Shown here piece after piece: positions 24,001 to 39,000 of a stretch of DNA of 64,000 nucleotides. The stretch comes from Haliclystus octoradiatus (taxonomy: Eukaryota; Cnidaria; Staurozoa; Stauromedusae; Haliclystidae). The notes under the pieces are model-generated. The model was not told where the DNA came from and searched no databases. It worked only from the letters and a program-made list of their open reading frames with translations. The DNA is taken from positions 12,035,520 through 12,099,519 of the forward strand of contig OU744449.1 of the NCBI GenBank assembly GCA_916610825.1. Reading direction: 5' to 3'. Position 1 is the first letter of the stretch, and every line of letters begins with the position of its first letter. A program made the position numbers and the translations under genes.

Positions 24001-27000
24001 AACCTTTTCTTCGAGAAAAGGTTTTCTCTTCTTGGATACTAACATGTATTTTCCAATAGTTCACGCCCCAAAAATGGGTTGCAATGAATGTTTTTCTAGG
24101 TAATTATTTTCAAAAGATGATAAAAACAATGCATAATTCCCAAAAGACCCCAAAATTCAAAATACCTCTGAATGCCTAAACCAAGGACTACTTCCCAAGG
24201 AATAGAAAATTTCAAAAGATACTCAAAATAATGCCTAATTCCCAAGAGACCCCAAATTTCAAAAGAACTCTTCAGAATTCTTAAAACAGTTTCTAACCCC
24301 CAAGATACCCCAGGTTCCAAAAGAACTCTTCAGAATGTCTAAAACGAAGCCTAATTCCCAAAGGATAGAAAATTTCAAAAGATACTTGAAACAATGCTTA
24401 ATTCTCAAAAGACACAAATTTCAGAGGAACTCTTCAGAATGCCTAAAACAATGCCTAATCCTTAAGGGATAGAAAATTTCAAAAGATACTTTAAACAATG
24501 CTTAATTCTCAAAAGACACAAATTTCAGAGGAACTCTTCAGAATGCCTAAAGCAATGCCGAATTCCCAAGGGATAGAAAATTTCAAAAGATACTTAAAAC
24601 AATGCTTAATTCTCAAAAGATACAAATTTCAGAGGAACTCTTCAGAATGCCTAAAGCAATGCCGAATTCCCAAGGGATAGAAAATTTCAAAAGATACTTA
24701 AAACAATGCTTAATTCTCGAAAGACCCAAATTTCAAAGGAACTCTTCAGAATGCCTAAAACAATGCCTAATTCTTAAGGGATAGAAAATTTCAAAAGATA
24801 CTTTAAACAATGCTTAATTCTCAAAAGACACAAATTTCGGAGGAACTCTTCAGAATGCCTAAAAAAATTTCGATTTCCCAAGGGATAGAAGATTTCAAAA
24901 ATAAATAAAAACAATTCCTGGTTCCCAAGTGTCCCAAAATTTCTAATTTGCTTTTGTGTCAAAGAGGAAAGTCAATATATTTCTAGAAAGTCTACAAACA
25001 AAATTAAAACAAAATTCCTGTTTGCTGAAACAAAAATTGAAAACTAAGACCCGGGTTATACGCTGTACATTCCATCAGCCGTGCCTGTGTCTAAAAAAGT
25101 TGTAAGGCAAGTCACTGACACGGCGTATAGCTCAAACAAAAACGGCGATTATCTCCAGTATCGAGTGCTGGCAGTGCCGAATTTCGACTTCCGAAATATC
25201 TTTATTAATGAAACAAAGGTGTGTACACAGGGACAAAAGCACGAGTTGTTTTGTGATTTTTTCAGATACAACAAAGACCAAAGTAATCAATAATGCACAC
25301 TATGCAATAGCACCCTTTGTTTTTAAAGCAGTACATGATATTGAATGAAAACATTGATGAAGGAGTCAATCAGGAGCATTGCATGATTTTATCAGAGCAA
25401 AGCTCTCTGAGGCGGCTGCCATGTTTTCAGAATGAATGATAAGTAACTTGACCTCCATGTAGTATACTCAAACATGATCAAACCTTCCTCTAAAAGTTTG
25501 GTGTATCCTCTGAAAAAAAAGTTCATGAGTTCATGAACTGTTCATGAACTTTCAGGCAATTTCACATTCATTAATCAGTTCATGAACCGGTTCAAGAAGT
25601 GTTCATGAACCCACAAAAAATTGTTTATGAATTGTTCATGAACTGTGCATGAACTGTTCATGAACTCATAGTTTGTTTTCACAGGGGATATCCCAACATT
25701 TCATGCGCTAGATATTTTCAGCACAGCTCATGGAAAGTACAGTGTATAACCTAGGCCATAGAAATCTAGCTCAGCTGTCAGGGATCCTAGGCCTCAGGAA
25801 GAATGCTCATTTTCAGACCCAGCCTGAAATGCTATTTTAGAATGTTATTATACTCTTGAATGGGCAGGGTGAAACTTCACAGATATTTTCTATTCAGAAA
25901 TAAATCATAGCAGCACCTGTGCAAAACATACTTACATCTTGATGAAACACCAGCTGCCATTGGTGCTATAATATTCTGCTTTCCTTCAACAAGGCCAAAT
26001 TTTACTTTCAAATAATCATATGCAGTAAAATATATAACGGTTTGTGGAACAGCCATCACCCTTCAAACAACAATACTGGTAGCAAAATTGGGAAATTTAG
26101 ACATACCTATATGAACTCTAACTGAGACTGGGATATCCGAAAAAGCCACAAGACAAAAAGTGGGGTTAACAACACGAGCCTTGTATACAACAACGTAGAT
26201 ATTGCCTTAATCTGGACATTATTAAAACTTTGTAAACATTTCTTTCGGGATTAATGAACAGTTCATGAGCTAGCACAAAGGAAGAATTGCTCAGATTTTA
26301 AAGAACACTTCATGAACATTTAATGAACAGTTAGATATTGCCTTTACTCAGAGTATTAATAACAGGTCATGCACTAGGGTGGCCCAAACAGTCCGTCCTG
26401 AGAATGTCATTCACTGAAGCTAGGGAAAAACCTCAAAGTGTTTACTTTCATTTCTTAATTTCTTTTACAATCCAATGAAAGTTAATTCTATCATCTTCAT
26501 TTTTCAAATCCAACTATTGGGCCCTCGGAAATATTAAAACTGAACAATAATCTCAAAAAAGGTTATATTTTAATTCATAAAATGATATTAAGCAGCAAGA
26601 AAACGTTATTGTTTTGATTGTTTTCTTGCTTCATTTTCCTGCTAAATAAAGAGTGACACAAGAAACATCTTCACAGCATTTTAGGTTTCCTAATTAGCAT
26701 AACATAACAAAGTGATGTAAAATGACCCATAAAAGCTGAACAATATAGACGCTCAACACATGAAAAGCTATCCCAAGAATCAGAAACTAATGATCATTAA
26801 ATGGCCTATACTTTCTGGTTGGAATAAAACAAATTAATTGAGGATATAGAGAGAAACTTATTGGGTTTTACTTCAATTTCTGCTTTCTTTCGAACTCTCT
26901 TACTTGACTTGAAGAGCATTCAATTCTTTTTCAAGAAATATATTCCAGCTTTCGGGAATGTCTTGGAGACGTTCTGCTTGGAAGAAAGCTTTATAGCAAT

Positions 27001-30000
27001 AATTACAGCACAAACATCAAGCATATGCCATTTGATTTAGGTAATTTATATAATTTTGGAAATAGAATCAACTTACATTGTTGGAGGTAGACCTTTCCAT
27101 AGATTACTTAATCCTTCGTATCGAACAATCTTTGTGAATGCATCCTACAAATAAGAAAACATTCTATAGTAGCCATATTATTATACTGACTCGAATACTA
27201 CCAGGTATTATATATAATAAAATTTGACATCACAATCGAGTATAATCTTGCAATTTGATTGATCGGTTACATTGTTTGGAAATGCTACGGTAAAAATACG
27301 GTTTTAAATTCCCGCGTAGCGGTACCGCCCCCCAAATTATATTTTGTTGTTTCCTTTTTGAGAATCAGCTGATTCATGAATATTTACAAATTTAAAATAT
27401 CCCTGCAATTACTGAAAATATGAAAATATGGAAAAAATTTTTGTCTTCAACAGAGGAAGTTGTAAACAAACTTGTGAGCAATGCTCAAAACAAAAACACA
27501 AAGATAAAAAGCAAAGTATGCGGTAACAATATATAAGGTGAATGTTCAAATTGTCAAATTATCAAACAAATTTGTTAATTACATATACAAATAAATAGAA
27601 ATTATAACATTGATATTGTTCAATTAGAATGGCTATCACACTGCAAATATATGCAGCTAGAGGGAATGAGTGTTCCGACATTGGATGCATGACTTCGAGT
27701 TTTTATAACGACGTACGAACTAAACCTGACGAACAATGTGGAAGGTCCAGCTTCTTGGCATTGGATATGGCATTGAGAGACACATAAATAACCCTCCAGA
27801 TAATAGAGCTATATCTATTGTAAGCAATGCTCTATTTAAAATCTCAACATGATTCCCATTGCCAAAAGAAAATGTGAAAGAAAGACGGGAAAAAAATGGG
27901 AAAGAAAACGTAAACTACAAAGCTCCAATTGAGCAGCAGCTTGACCTTATTAAGCTTCAAGAAGCGAATGTATTTCACTGGAAAATCCAACCTTTTCCAA
28001 AATGTTTGGTTCAACATAAGTCTGTGTTGGCATTGTCGAGGAAGAGAGGGCCAGTGTGATTTGAAGAAAGGCAGCTTCAGCTTCGAAGTAGATGCCCCTA
28101 GGAAAGATTACGGGATGAAATCAACAAACAGTGGCTGAGGATCAAAGAAATGGACATTCAAATAGCAGCATCAAGTTATACGATTAAGCATCTGATCGAT
28201 TAAGCAAATCAAAATAGTTAAAAGGGGCCTTTCCCTGCCTTGAGAAAAGCATCAAATACAAATACAAATACAAAGCCAAGCTCAATGAACACTAATATTT
28301 TATTGATAAACTTGTTGCTGATATGCATCAGCCTGTTTTCTTGAATGTTCACTCAGAATTTTCAGAGGACATACCCTGTTGTAATTGGTACAAATGCAAT
28401 GCCATCAATATAAAAACCAGTTTGATGAAAATAATTTAAAATTATGCAGCAATAAAACAACATCAATAAAGAATGAGATTCATTTTACCATTTGTTAAGT
28501 TTTGTCTCGCAGCAAAACAAAATTTACTTATTATTATAGTCATATTACTGATTGTATTTCCTTAAGACCACAAATTTACATGGTCAATGTCGAACCAGAA
28601 TCGAATTGGATTCGTAAGAATTTAGAAAATTAATTGCATAGTCCCTATTTGTTCTCCTGTACCAAGGCTTGTATTGAAGACTTTAATAGTTCTGTCGATG
28701 ATGAGCAAGACACACACGAAGGGCTTCAAAATGAAGGCAACTTACCTGAAATCTCTCAAGCTATTGATGACATTGATCATGTATTGGTTATGAAGGATAA
28801 ATCATTCTAGGTATGTTCTTATTTATGCTGTTGACTTTTGTCTAAAATGTTAAGTATATTTGCTATGATTGCTGATTAGTAGGAAATTAATTGCAAACAT
28901 CATTTTTTACACAGATTCACTCATTGCCATCATTATCATTTGCCGCAAAAATGATAATTCCTGCAAAAAAAATGAAGAATAACGGTAGCGGCATACGACA
29001 GTACAACCCTAAAAAGCCTGTAAAATGGGGATTCAAAAATTTTGTGAGAGCAGGTCAGAGTGGAATGATTTATGATTATTTTTCTGTATACTTGTTGTAT
29101 AACTAACCTTTATTTCATGCAAAAAGAAGGTAAATCGATTAGCGTTTCAGTAATAGAAATGGAATAATTTCTTTGAACTCAAATGCTGATGAGCATTGTA
29201 AAAAAGAAAACTTGCCGATCTTCAACTTTGTGAGAGCAGGTCAGAGTGGAATGATTTATGATTATTTTTTGTATACTGGTGCAAGTACTGAAGGAAATCA
29301 GAAATGTAATATATAATATAAAAATATGTAGTTATGCGGCATTGTGAAAATTTACCAAAAAAAGGAAATTACAAAATGTTCTTTGCCAATTGGTTTGCCA
29401 GTGCAGACTTGTGCCTCGAACTGAGAGAGCAAGGTATCTTAGTACTGCTACTGTTTGGAAAGACATACTAAATAGATGTGACCTTTTGTCAGAAAAAGAC
29501 ATGAAGAAAAAAGGTAGAGGTACATTGGATTTCCAAACAGACAGGGATTCAGAGCTGCATATCAACCGCTAGGTAGACAAGAGCTGTGTACATTTGCTGT
29601 CAACCCACACCGGTGTCAAATCCACAAAACTGGAGATGGGATAGAAATCTATCTAAAAGTATCTTAGCGTAATTTTTCATTGCGTTGATATATCCCGAGT
29701 AAAAGGCAAACTATTTTATAGAAGATATTGCGAGAAACTTGGAATTGTAAAGAAGAACCAAAAGAAACTTCTGGAATTTAGAATGGAAATTTGCGAGCAT
29801 TGAATTAGTGACAAAAAATTAGCATTGAAAAAATCAAAAAGAAATTCTGACCATTTTGTAACTCTGTCGGTCTCTGCTAGCAATGAATTGTTATGGTGGA
29901 TTGAACATGTCGACACATCTTTCAATACCTTGACTGTAACAATACCTCATATTAGTCTTACAACTGATGCCAGTGTGCAAGGGTGAGGCTGCTTCTTAAG

Positions 30001-33000
30001 GGATACAAAATCAGGTGGCCCATGGTTATCTCACGAGTCTGCGTTTCATATCAATTACTTAGAGCTTAAAGCTAGTTTGTATAGTCCACAATCTTTTCAG
30101 CATGCATTAGCAGGCAAACACGTTAGGTTGCTCATTGATAATATGACTGCAGTATCATGTATTAATCACATGGGGACAAGTCATTCTGATACTTGTAACT
30201 CAATGACATTCACGATTTGGCAATGGGCAATAACAAATAATGTTTGGTATCTGCAGACCATGTCGCAGGCAGCCAAAATATTATCGCAGATCATGAGTCA
30301 TGGCATTTTAACACGGACGCTGAGTGGATGTTGAACACCGCATTATTATGCAATGCTTTTATCGCATTAAATATTCAACCTGAAGTAGATTTATTTGCTC
30401 CCCAATCAATGCGCAATGTTTACAATGTTGTGTCCTTTAGGCCTGATCTATCTGCTTTAGCAGTGGATGCCTTCTCCATATCTTGGGGTCAAGTTTGCTT
30501 TTATGCTTTTCTTCCTTTTAGTGTAATTCATATGGCATTACAGAAAGTTCTTGTGGACAAAGCCTCGGGTATAATAGTTGTGCCGAAATGGCAAGACCAA
30601 GTATGATGGCCGATACTACTTTGTTTACTAGTCTCACAACTTGTGGAATTGCCACCACAGAAAAGGTTACTGGTGCTACGGACTCAACCAACGGAAGTGC
30701 ATCCCCTACTAATATCAAGAAAACTGACATTGCTATTATGCAAGGTATCCAAAAAAGATACCAACAGGACAGCCTTAAAAACGTAGCTGCATCTTTATTA
30801 CCTGCTTCTCGGCGTAAAAACACCAAACAAGCCTATAATACCTATATAACTAAATGAATTACCTATGTTAATTTAAATAATATAAATAAAGATATACCTA
30901 CCTATGTTACTGTTGCTAATTTTCTTGCGCAATTGTACTCTAATGGATCCTCTTATAGCGCTGTCAACACAGCGAGAAGTGCGTTGAGCGCATTGAGCGC
31001 ATTTATTGTTACTAGCAATAGCCAACAAATTGGCCAACATCCTATAGTGTAGATTATTAAAAAGGGGTATTTGAGGAACGCGCAGCGATAATAATTAAGA
31101 TCATACTTAAGAAATAAAATACTGGCTTACTATTTTGATTACCTGAATGTTAAAACATCTAAATATAATTATGTGCACACTACATCGGAGCTAGCCAATT
31201 ACGAAATGTCAATAATTTGAGAAAACAATGAAGCGCATGTATGTGTAATGCATTTTACTTATGGAATGTATCCCAAAGCAAACATTGCCATTGACAGGTA
31301 ATCTCCGTGAAATGTAGTGATTAGTTTGGATCTGAACATTTTCCAATATTGGTTTAGTGAAATCCATTTTCTTTGTGTGTACTTTCATGTTATCGAAACC
31401 ATGCCATTATAGCTCACCTGGAAAGGCATTCAGTGTTTACTTTTTGATTTGATCATGACTTCACAATAGTGTCAGTTACGCCTAGTGCTGTACTCTTTGT
31501 TGACTTGCCTGATACACTCGAAGGGTCATTCTACAGAAGCAGTGTTTATGTTTGAATCAAAGAAAATTGCTCCCAAGGTTCTTCCCCTTGGGGCATATAT
31601 GTGAATTATGAAACATATTAGAAAGAGAAAGTGAGAACAAAGAGATAGTTTGCCTTCATACTGATAGTTGTCCAGATCATAGATGTATATACTACTCTGT
31701 AAGGCTGTCGTTAATATGCCTATTTCTAAAAGGTGACAAAGACATGGTAGTTGCTGTACGACCACCACCTTATTATAGCTGGAAGGATCCTGCAGAGAGA
31801 ATCATGTCAATTTTGAACAACGTCCTCCAATCTGCTGATCTCGCAAAGTGCTCTCTTGCAGAGCCTTCTATGTAAAAGAGTTGAGCCAAGTCATTACGAG
31901 GTCGCAAAAATGGTCCAACTGAAAGTGATGCAACGCACAAAAACTGTAAAAAATGCACTTTTGCAATGGCTGCCGATCACATAGTAATCACGCAGAAAAG
32001 TCTTACTAAAAGTGAAACTGCCTCTTTACACATATTCTTTTCCAATATAAGGATTTGTATTTAATTGATTGAATGGAAATTTTTTTAACTGTACTGGATC
32101 CGCTTATATAGCTTTGAAGAGTTTAAAACTCTCTTTTTCCGGAGAATGTTTCAAGACTTTTAAGACTTGTTGAATCCATTCGAGTTCGACGTTATGGCTT
32201 ATTTCAAACGCATCTAAAACTATAGACAGCAGCAGCTCAACAGTATATTATGAAATATCGAATCAATTTTTATAGTAACTGCTCGGAGAAATGAGGAATA
32301 TTTTATATTTTTACATTGTGTTTAACTATACTTGTGTGAAGGAAGATGGATTTCAGAGACAAGGAGAACCTTGATTTTCACTGTTCATCAATAGATTAGT
32401 AATTTATTTCAACCAAACTGTTTTGACTTCTTTTAAAATCAACGAGGACCAGGAAAGAGCTGGATAAAGAATAGAAAATCGATGAAAGAGCTATGATTAC
32501 ATATTCGAATTGTTGTTTTAAATTGTTTTCTATATATAACTCAAGTAATAACATATAATAATGTTGTATAGACCTGACTTGTATACTCTGCGTTGTATTT
32601 AAAAAGATGAGAATAGCCATGAAATGAAACAAAATATGTATTTGACTCAAATAAGTCTAATTGATTGATCTAATGAGCCTATGAATATATGCAGAGAATC
32701 AGAGATCATTTTGTATATTCCCTTATTGCCACAGATCCTGTCAGGCCTTCGTAGCTGGTGTCTTCTTCCATGTCTGTTTCCATTTCTTTGTAAATGTATT
32801 AATTTTCACATGAAAAAATGTTTTGAGAATCTGTCTTTTTGCGTCATGACAGCTTGGAATATTAAATTCTCCACACAAAGGCACAGCAGATATCAATTTG
32901 GTTACAACATTTTGTGTTTGTATTAAATTGCCTTCATTGGCAGTGAAAACTTTCTCTGCTGTTTTAAGTAAATCGATCACATTTTCTTTGCATCTAGTCA

Positions 33001-36000
33001 AACTACCTTGGTGCATATTCATGTACGTCAATTAGCAACTTGGTTTGGTTTGCTTGAAAATGTTTTGTAATTGACCCTATACATTTCTCGCATGATCTAC
33101 TACGCTTTTTAAACTGAGTGACACAGTATCCTGCTAACAATTCAAGCGTCTGACATGTGGTTTCACTCAATTCAACATCATTTGAATCTGGGATATTCTC
33201 ATCTTCTAATGTTCCTGCACGATCTTTCTGTTGCTTGGACTGGGAACTTAGAAGAGAGAGGCACCCGACTGATTCATCAGGAGTGTATGACCCTGTTGCT
33301 TTAGTCTTCATGCATTGAGACACTGTTATTATTCTCAGGGTATTTTTAAACTCAAGTGCTGTTGGCTCAGGGCTTTTGAAACGTGCTGTTGAGAACAGGT
33401 TTTCCAGTGCATCCTGGCTAAACCTACTCATCAACACCATTTTATAGTCTTTGTTGACAAGTAGGCATTCTTGCAACTCCAAGGCATTGGAAGTTGCAAG
33501 AATAATGCCAGACTGCACTGGTTTCCAAACTGGATTAATTTCGTCCTCAATGAAGTTCATAAAACAGTTCAATGATTTCTCTTAGAAAGAAAGAAAGAAA
33601 GAAAGAAAGAAACCACCTCTTCATGCTTAGAAGTGTCAAATAGACTGAAAGCCATTGCTGGCGATCTCAATTTCATGAGGTTGAACCATTTACCAATTGC
33701 GTTGCAAAACCAAGAAGTTGTTATACAGCACAATGGTAATATTTCTTGTTGAACCAAAATTCGAAATGCTGCCCCTGTTTTTCTGGACAACCAAATTTCA
33801 GCAAGGCTGACTTTCATTTTCTCAAAATGACCGGGGTATAAAGACTTTTCTGTTAGATGTGGGGCAACTTTCAGGCTGTTTGATGCATCAAACTCAATCA
33901 ACTGCTTAAAATAAGAGGATGACACCATGTTTGTCGGTAACTTGTATTTATCGACTACATTTGCTGGCAAAAATATTGTCTGTCCACGGTTTCTCTTCTA
34001 AAGACCATAGATTACTAATAAAAGCCTATCCAACGTATGTACGTCTTATATTGGAGTCTAACTCACCAGTATGGAGTCCTTATTTATTAAAAGATGTTAA
34101 ATGCATAGAAAAAGTTCAACGGAGATTTACAAAACACGTATGCCGAAAATGTTCAAATTCTGATAATTCTGATTATTGTACTCGACTTAAGATGCTAGGT
34201 TTGCTTTCTTTGGAAGTTCGGCGAATTCACGCCGATCTATGTATGTATGGTTTACAAAATTGATAATGGAATGGTCGATTAAAAAAAGAAATTTTTTTGC
34301 CTCTCACATAACCAAAACTAGAGGACATTCTCAGAAATTATATCAAAGACATTTACCTATTAATAACAATGTAGCTCATATATTTGCAAACCGCGTAATA
34401 TCAACATGGAACTCATTACCAGAATCATTAGTTACTGCTCCTTTTGTTACATTTAACAAACTTTAGACGAAATAGATTTTTCAAATTTTTGTAGACTTAG
34501 CTTTTAATTATTATCATGTTGTATTTCAAATTTAGGCTCCAATGTAAGTGTAAGTTATATGTAACTTACCAGTGTTTGCCTGTCGAACTTTTATTTCATT
34601 TGACAAATAAAAATCAATCAATCAATCAATCCCTGTTACAATAACTTCTGTTTTTGTGATGGCTCTAACATCTCATTCAACTCAAACACGAACGAGGCTG
34701 ATGTTGTGACAGAGCTTAAATTAAACAAACTTACCTGTAAGTCGAAGTTTGATTTTAAATTATAGTGAATAATTATTAATAAAAGCAATGGTCAATGGTT
34801 ATTATGGCTGTTTGTAATTACAGTAGTTGATTAAGTCTGCTATCTTTGTCATTTACCCCCTTGACTTTATCTAAAACATCAAACGAGTAGGATGGTGGAT
34901 GGAATGGTAGGCCTACAGAGGGAATTGCATTGTGAATAGCTGTGGTGCATCATTGCGCATTGACAATCGAGACCTATCTAATATGAAATCTGTTGAAATT
35001 GATCTGCAGTGTCGCGGCTGAGATCAAAAAAGAAGTTTAACATCATAGCTCTCAGGAAAAGAGCCACTGCTCTAGAAATAGAGCAGTGATACAGGTGCCT
35101 TTGGTAGGGTGGCACCGTCTACATTATTTCTACTATCCCTTTTTGTCATTGGAAAGGCACCAGCTGTGCCGCTGTACCAACATGTTTCACTAGATTTCAC
35201 ATGTTTCACCATGTTTCACTAGATAAATATAACAATGTTTAAGTTACTTACCACTGTTGATGAAAATCGTAACGATTGAACATTGCCTTGAATTCTACAT
35301 CGAATTGGTTCATTAATAGCTGGGGGGACACCACCGTAACAAACATGATCCATTAGTCCATTGCAGAAGACAAAACACTTTCCTTAATCAGAAATAGAAC
35401 ATATGGTACTTAAATAATCAGCTCAGAATAATCTACGATAATAATATGACAGACAGTATGAAAAGCTCAGGTTTGGTCCAGGCTGTAGGTAGATACTAAC
35501 GGGCATTGATTAGATCAGATAAAACTTGAAATGAGATTGAGTCACAGAATGACACAACACTAATTACACCTAGATAGGCCATGGATGTACCAGCTTAGAA
35601 AATAAACTATATAAATAATGCCATACACTACAGCTGCTAGATGAAGGAGTATAATGTTACAGTAATTCCTATATATAATATATATATAGTTGATAATAGT
35701 CAAAAATTAGACATTCATTTTGCTACTTGAAGTTTCACGCCTAAGCGATCATCAGGCAATTTATTAAATTTAATCACGCCTTTAATAAATTGCCTAATGA
35801 TCGCTTAGGTGTGAAACTTTAAGTAGCAAAATGAATGTCTAATTTTTGACTATTTTCAACTATATTACACGCTCTGCTGTATAGCATTGAGCACTATTAC
35901 ATTCAGTAAAGACAAATAATAAATATATTTATATATTTATTCATTTATTTATAATATATATATATTTATAGACAATCAAGTATCGTGCCTTTAGTTGTTT

Positions 36001-39000
36001 AATTATAATTAACATGCATATTGCATATAGCAGAGTTTTCAAGTTGATTCTCAGATCTTCTTTGCAACCAAAATGCACCTCCCCTGTGAAAGAGTCAAGT
36101 CAATTGTTTAGCCTGCCTCTTTCTCAGAGAGTGACTTCACACCATAGAGTTCATAAAATATAATGATACAATTGAAATGTATGTGTGGCTTTGAGTGACT
36201 CATTATTTGATTGAAAATGATTGCAGGTGTGTTGTTTACATTTATTGGATGTTGAAACTTGGTTGCGTAGTTATAATTCATAAAAACATTATGAGTCGAT
36301 CATGAATCGATAGGAATCGAAAAACTTTGCAGTGATAATAACAATAATTTTAAAGCAGTATTTCGCTGCTCTGAGCTTGAATTTAAAAATTTTGACAGTC
36401 GGCATTTCAGAACTAACTGTGTGTTTACACATTTATTCACCTTAAGTGTATATATGGCCTTTTGACTCATTGTTATGAAGTATCCTTAAGTCTATGCTAT
36501 GACAGTGGACTAAAAACGTGTTGATTTTCTTTATCATCATCTTCTTGGAGCGTAGACGGAAGTTGGTCGCATCATGCAATGAGCGTAAACAATACCGAAG
36601 AGTCAAAAAGCGGAAGAGAAATAGCCTGCGTCCAGACTAAAACGTGTTTAAGGAAAGTGTAAATTCTGGACCCAGGCTAAAGAGAAGGTCATGTTGAAGT
36701 ACCTACAATCCAATATCAGTGATAAACATGAAAGCAACACTTATTTCTTTATTTGACTTATTATTTGGATATGTTTTTTCTGATTGTCTTACCCCCTGCA
36801 AAAAAAATCCACGAGTTTATGAGCAGTTCATGAACTTCATGAACAGTTCATGAATAGTCCATGAACAGTCACAAAGAGTTCATGAAACTTCATGAAGCGG
36901 TTCATGAACTGGTTCATGAACGTGAAATTGCCCAAAAGTTCATGAACAGTTCATGAACTTTTGGGCAATTTCATGTTCATGAACTCATGAACTTTTTTTC
37001 GCAGGGGACTCTATTTTTTATTTACTTTTTTCAACTTTTATTTTATTATTCTATAATTTTTATTCTTAATATCTATCTCATATTTTTTTTTATTTTATTA
37101 ATCTAATTTATACAGTAATTATTATATTGGTTTGATTAATTTTCTTTTGCTTTGATTTGGTTTGATTGGATATTCTATTGAATTTGATTTCATTTATTTC
37201 TTTGAATTATAATCATTCACCATGAGTCCAAGGGTAGCGGAGCTATTTTTTAAACAACGGATTTGCATAGAACTTCTTTTTCTATTCTTACATGTCGTTG
37301 TTGAGTTTCTACACAGCGTGACTCTTCCTCCGTCAAAATTGACCTTAAACATGGCATTTTGGAGATTCTTGTGTCCCACTTTTTGGAACCAAAAAAGGAA
37401 CGATTTTATTTTCCACATGAGAGTTTGACCGTGATTTTTGCCAACATTCTACGTTTTAATTGCTAAACGCAAAAATAATGTCGGAATTGTTTTACTTTTT
37501 TTTCATTAAAAATTTAACATTTAGTACAGTATAACATATTCCAAAAGAGCTATATACCTTCAAGTCATAACTTTTCGTTTTAACACTTTCCAGCACATAC
37601 TTATCACATCATCAGGATTATCGTGTTGCTACGCAACGATACTGGAACTTGTGATTAATGACAGAAAGAGTTTTGAGATGAATTTTGAGACGAAAAACCT
37701 TAGGCTTTGAAGCAGCAGCGTCAACTTTGAAGGTATATAGCTCTGTTTGGAATATGTTATACTATAAGAAAAGTAGCTAGCAGGATCGGGATGAACAGTT
37801 AAATTTTTAATGAATAAAAAGTAAAACGATTCTGACATTTTTTTTGCGAGTAGAAATTGAAACGTAGAATGCTGGCAAAAAATCACGGTCAAACCCACTT
37901 TGGTTTTAAAAAATGGGACATGAGAATCTCCAAAACGCCATGTTCAAGGTCAATTTTGATAGGAAAAGAGTCATACTGTGTAAAACTCAAAAAACAACAT
38001 GTACAAATAGTTCTATCCAAATCCGCTGTTTAGAAAAAGGCCATATATATACTTTAAAATCAGTAATCAAACATATTCCAGTTCAAAGAATTGCAAATCT
38101 TTCAAGATTATACAAATAGAAATCCTTGACTATAGAAATAAGATGTTCTTTAAATATTAGCTAGATAATGTGTTGCATGCCTTGCTTATTATTGTCTGAA
38201 ATAAAGTAATTGTGAAATCAGAAACAAATATAAAAACAAGTGTAAACAAACTGTGAACAAATCAGGCACTGATGCAATCAAGCAATGATATTGATTGTAT
38301 GCAGACAGCCAGACTTGTACGTTTGAATGATAGTTAATTGAAGTAGGTCTAAGCCTATAATTAAGCTTAGTTTGAAACAGTGACCAGTGGCTTGTGGGTT
38401 CAAGTTAGTAAAGTTGGACTAACTACGCATTTGGTTGGTGTAGGCATAATGACAGAACATATGAGTGTTGCCTGTATCCTGGTCTGCTATTTATAACTTT
38501 TTCTTCCATTTTTTGACGATGGTTGTCCAGCAAATCAGAAAATATTAATGTCCTTCTAAATTTGTTTTATTGTTAGGCTATTAAATCTAGGATCTTAGGA
38601 TTCCCACTTTTGTCGGGTCCTGCCTATAGTAGCCTATAATAAAATCTTACTTGTTGGTTTGAGCTGAGCTTGAAGACGAACTTTTACAACATCAAATGGT
38701 GTTGCTACAATAAAATACAATAACAGTAGTGTTTATACAATAATATTATCAAGTAGAATTCTCAGAGATAAAATTGATAAACAAAATACAGCTGTACACA
38801 ATAACAAACGAATTGATGAAAAAACAGATTGCATTGGTTGAGATAAAGGTGTGTAAGGGATTTAATGTGTTGTATAGCCATGAAGATATATGATATTGAA
38901 ACATCATCATCATCATCATCATCATCATCAGAGAAATTGGAACTGCTCTTTTCCCAAACAGAGTTACAAACAAAGAAACTGTTGGGAAGATTTCTTTACG

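Noticed and set aside
24498..24784. Overlapping open frames within the 24-kb repeat
   Set aside because: They arise from the 104-bp periodicity and shift frame every unit.
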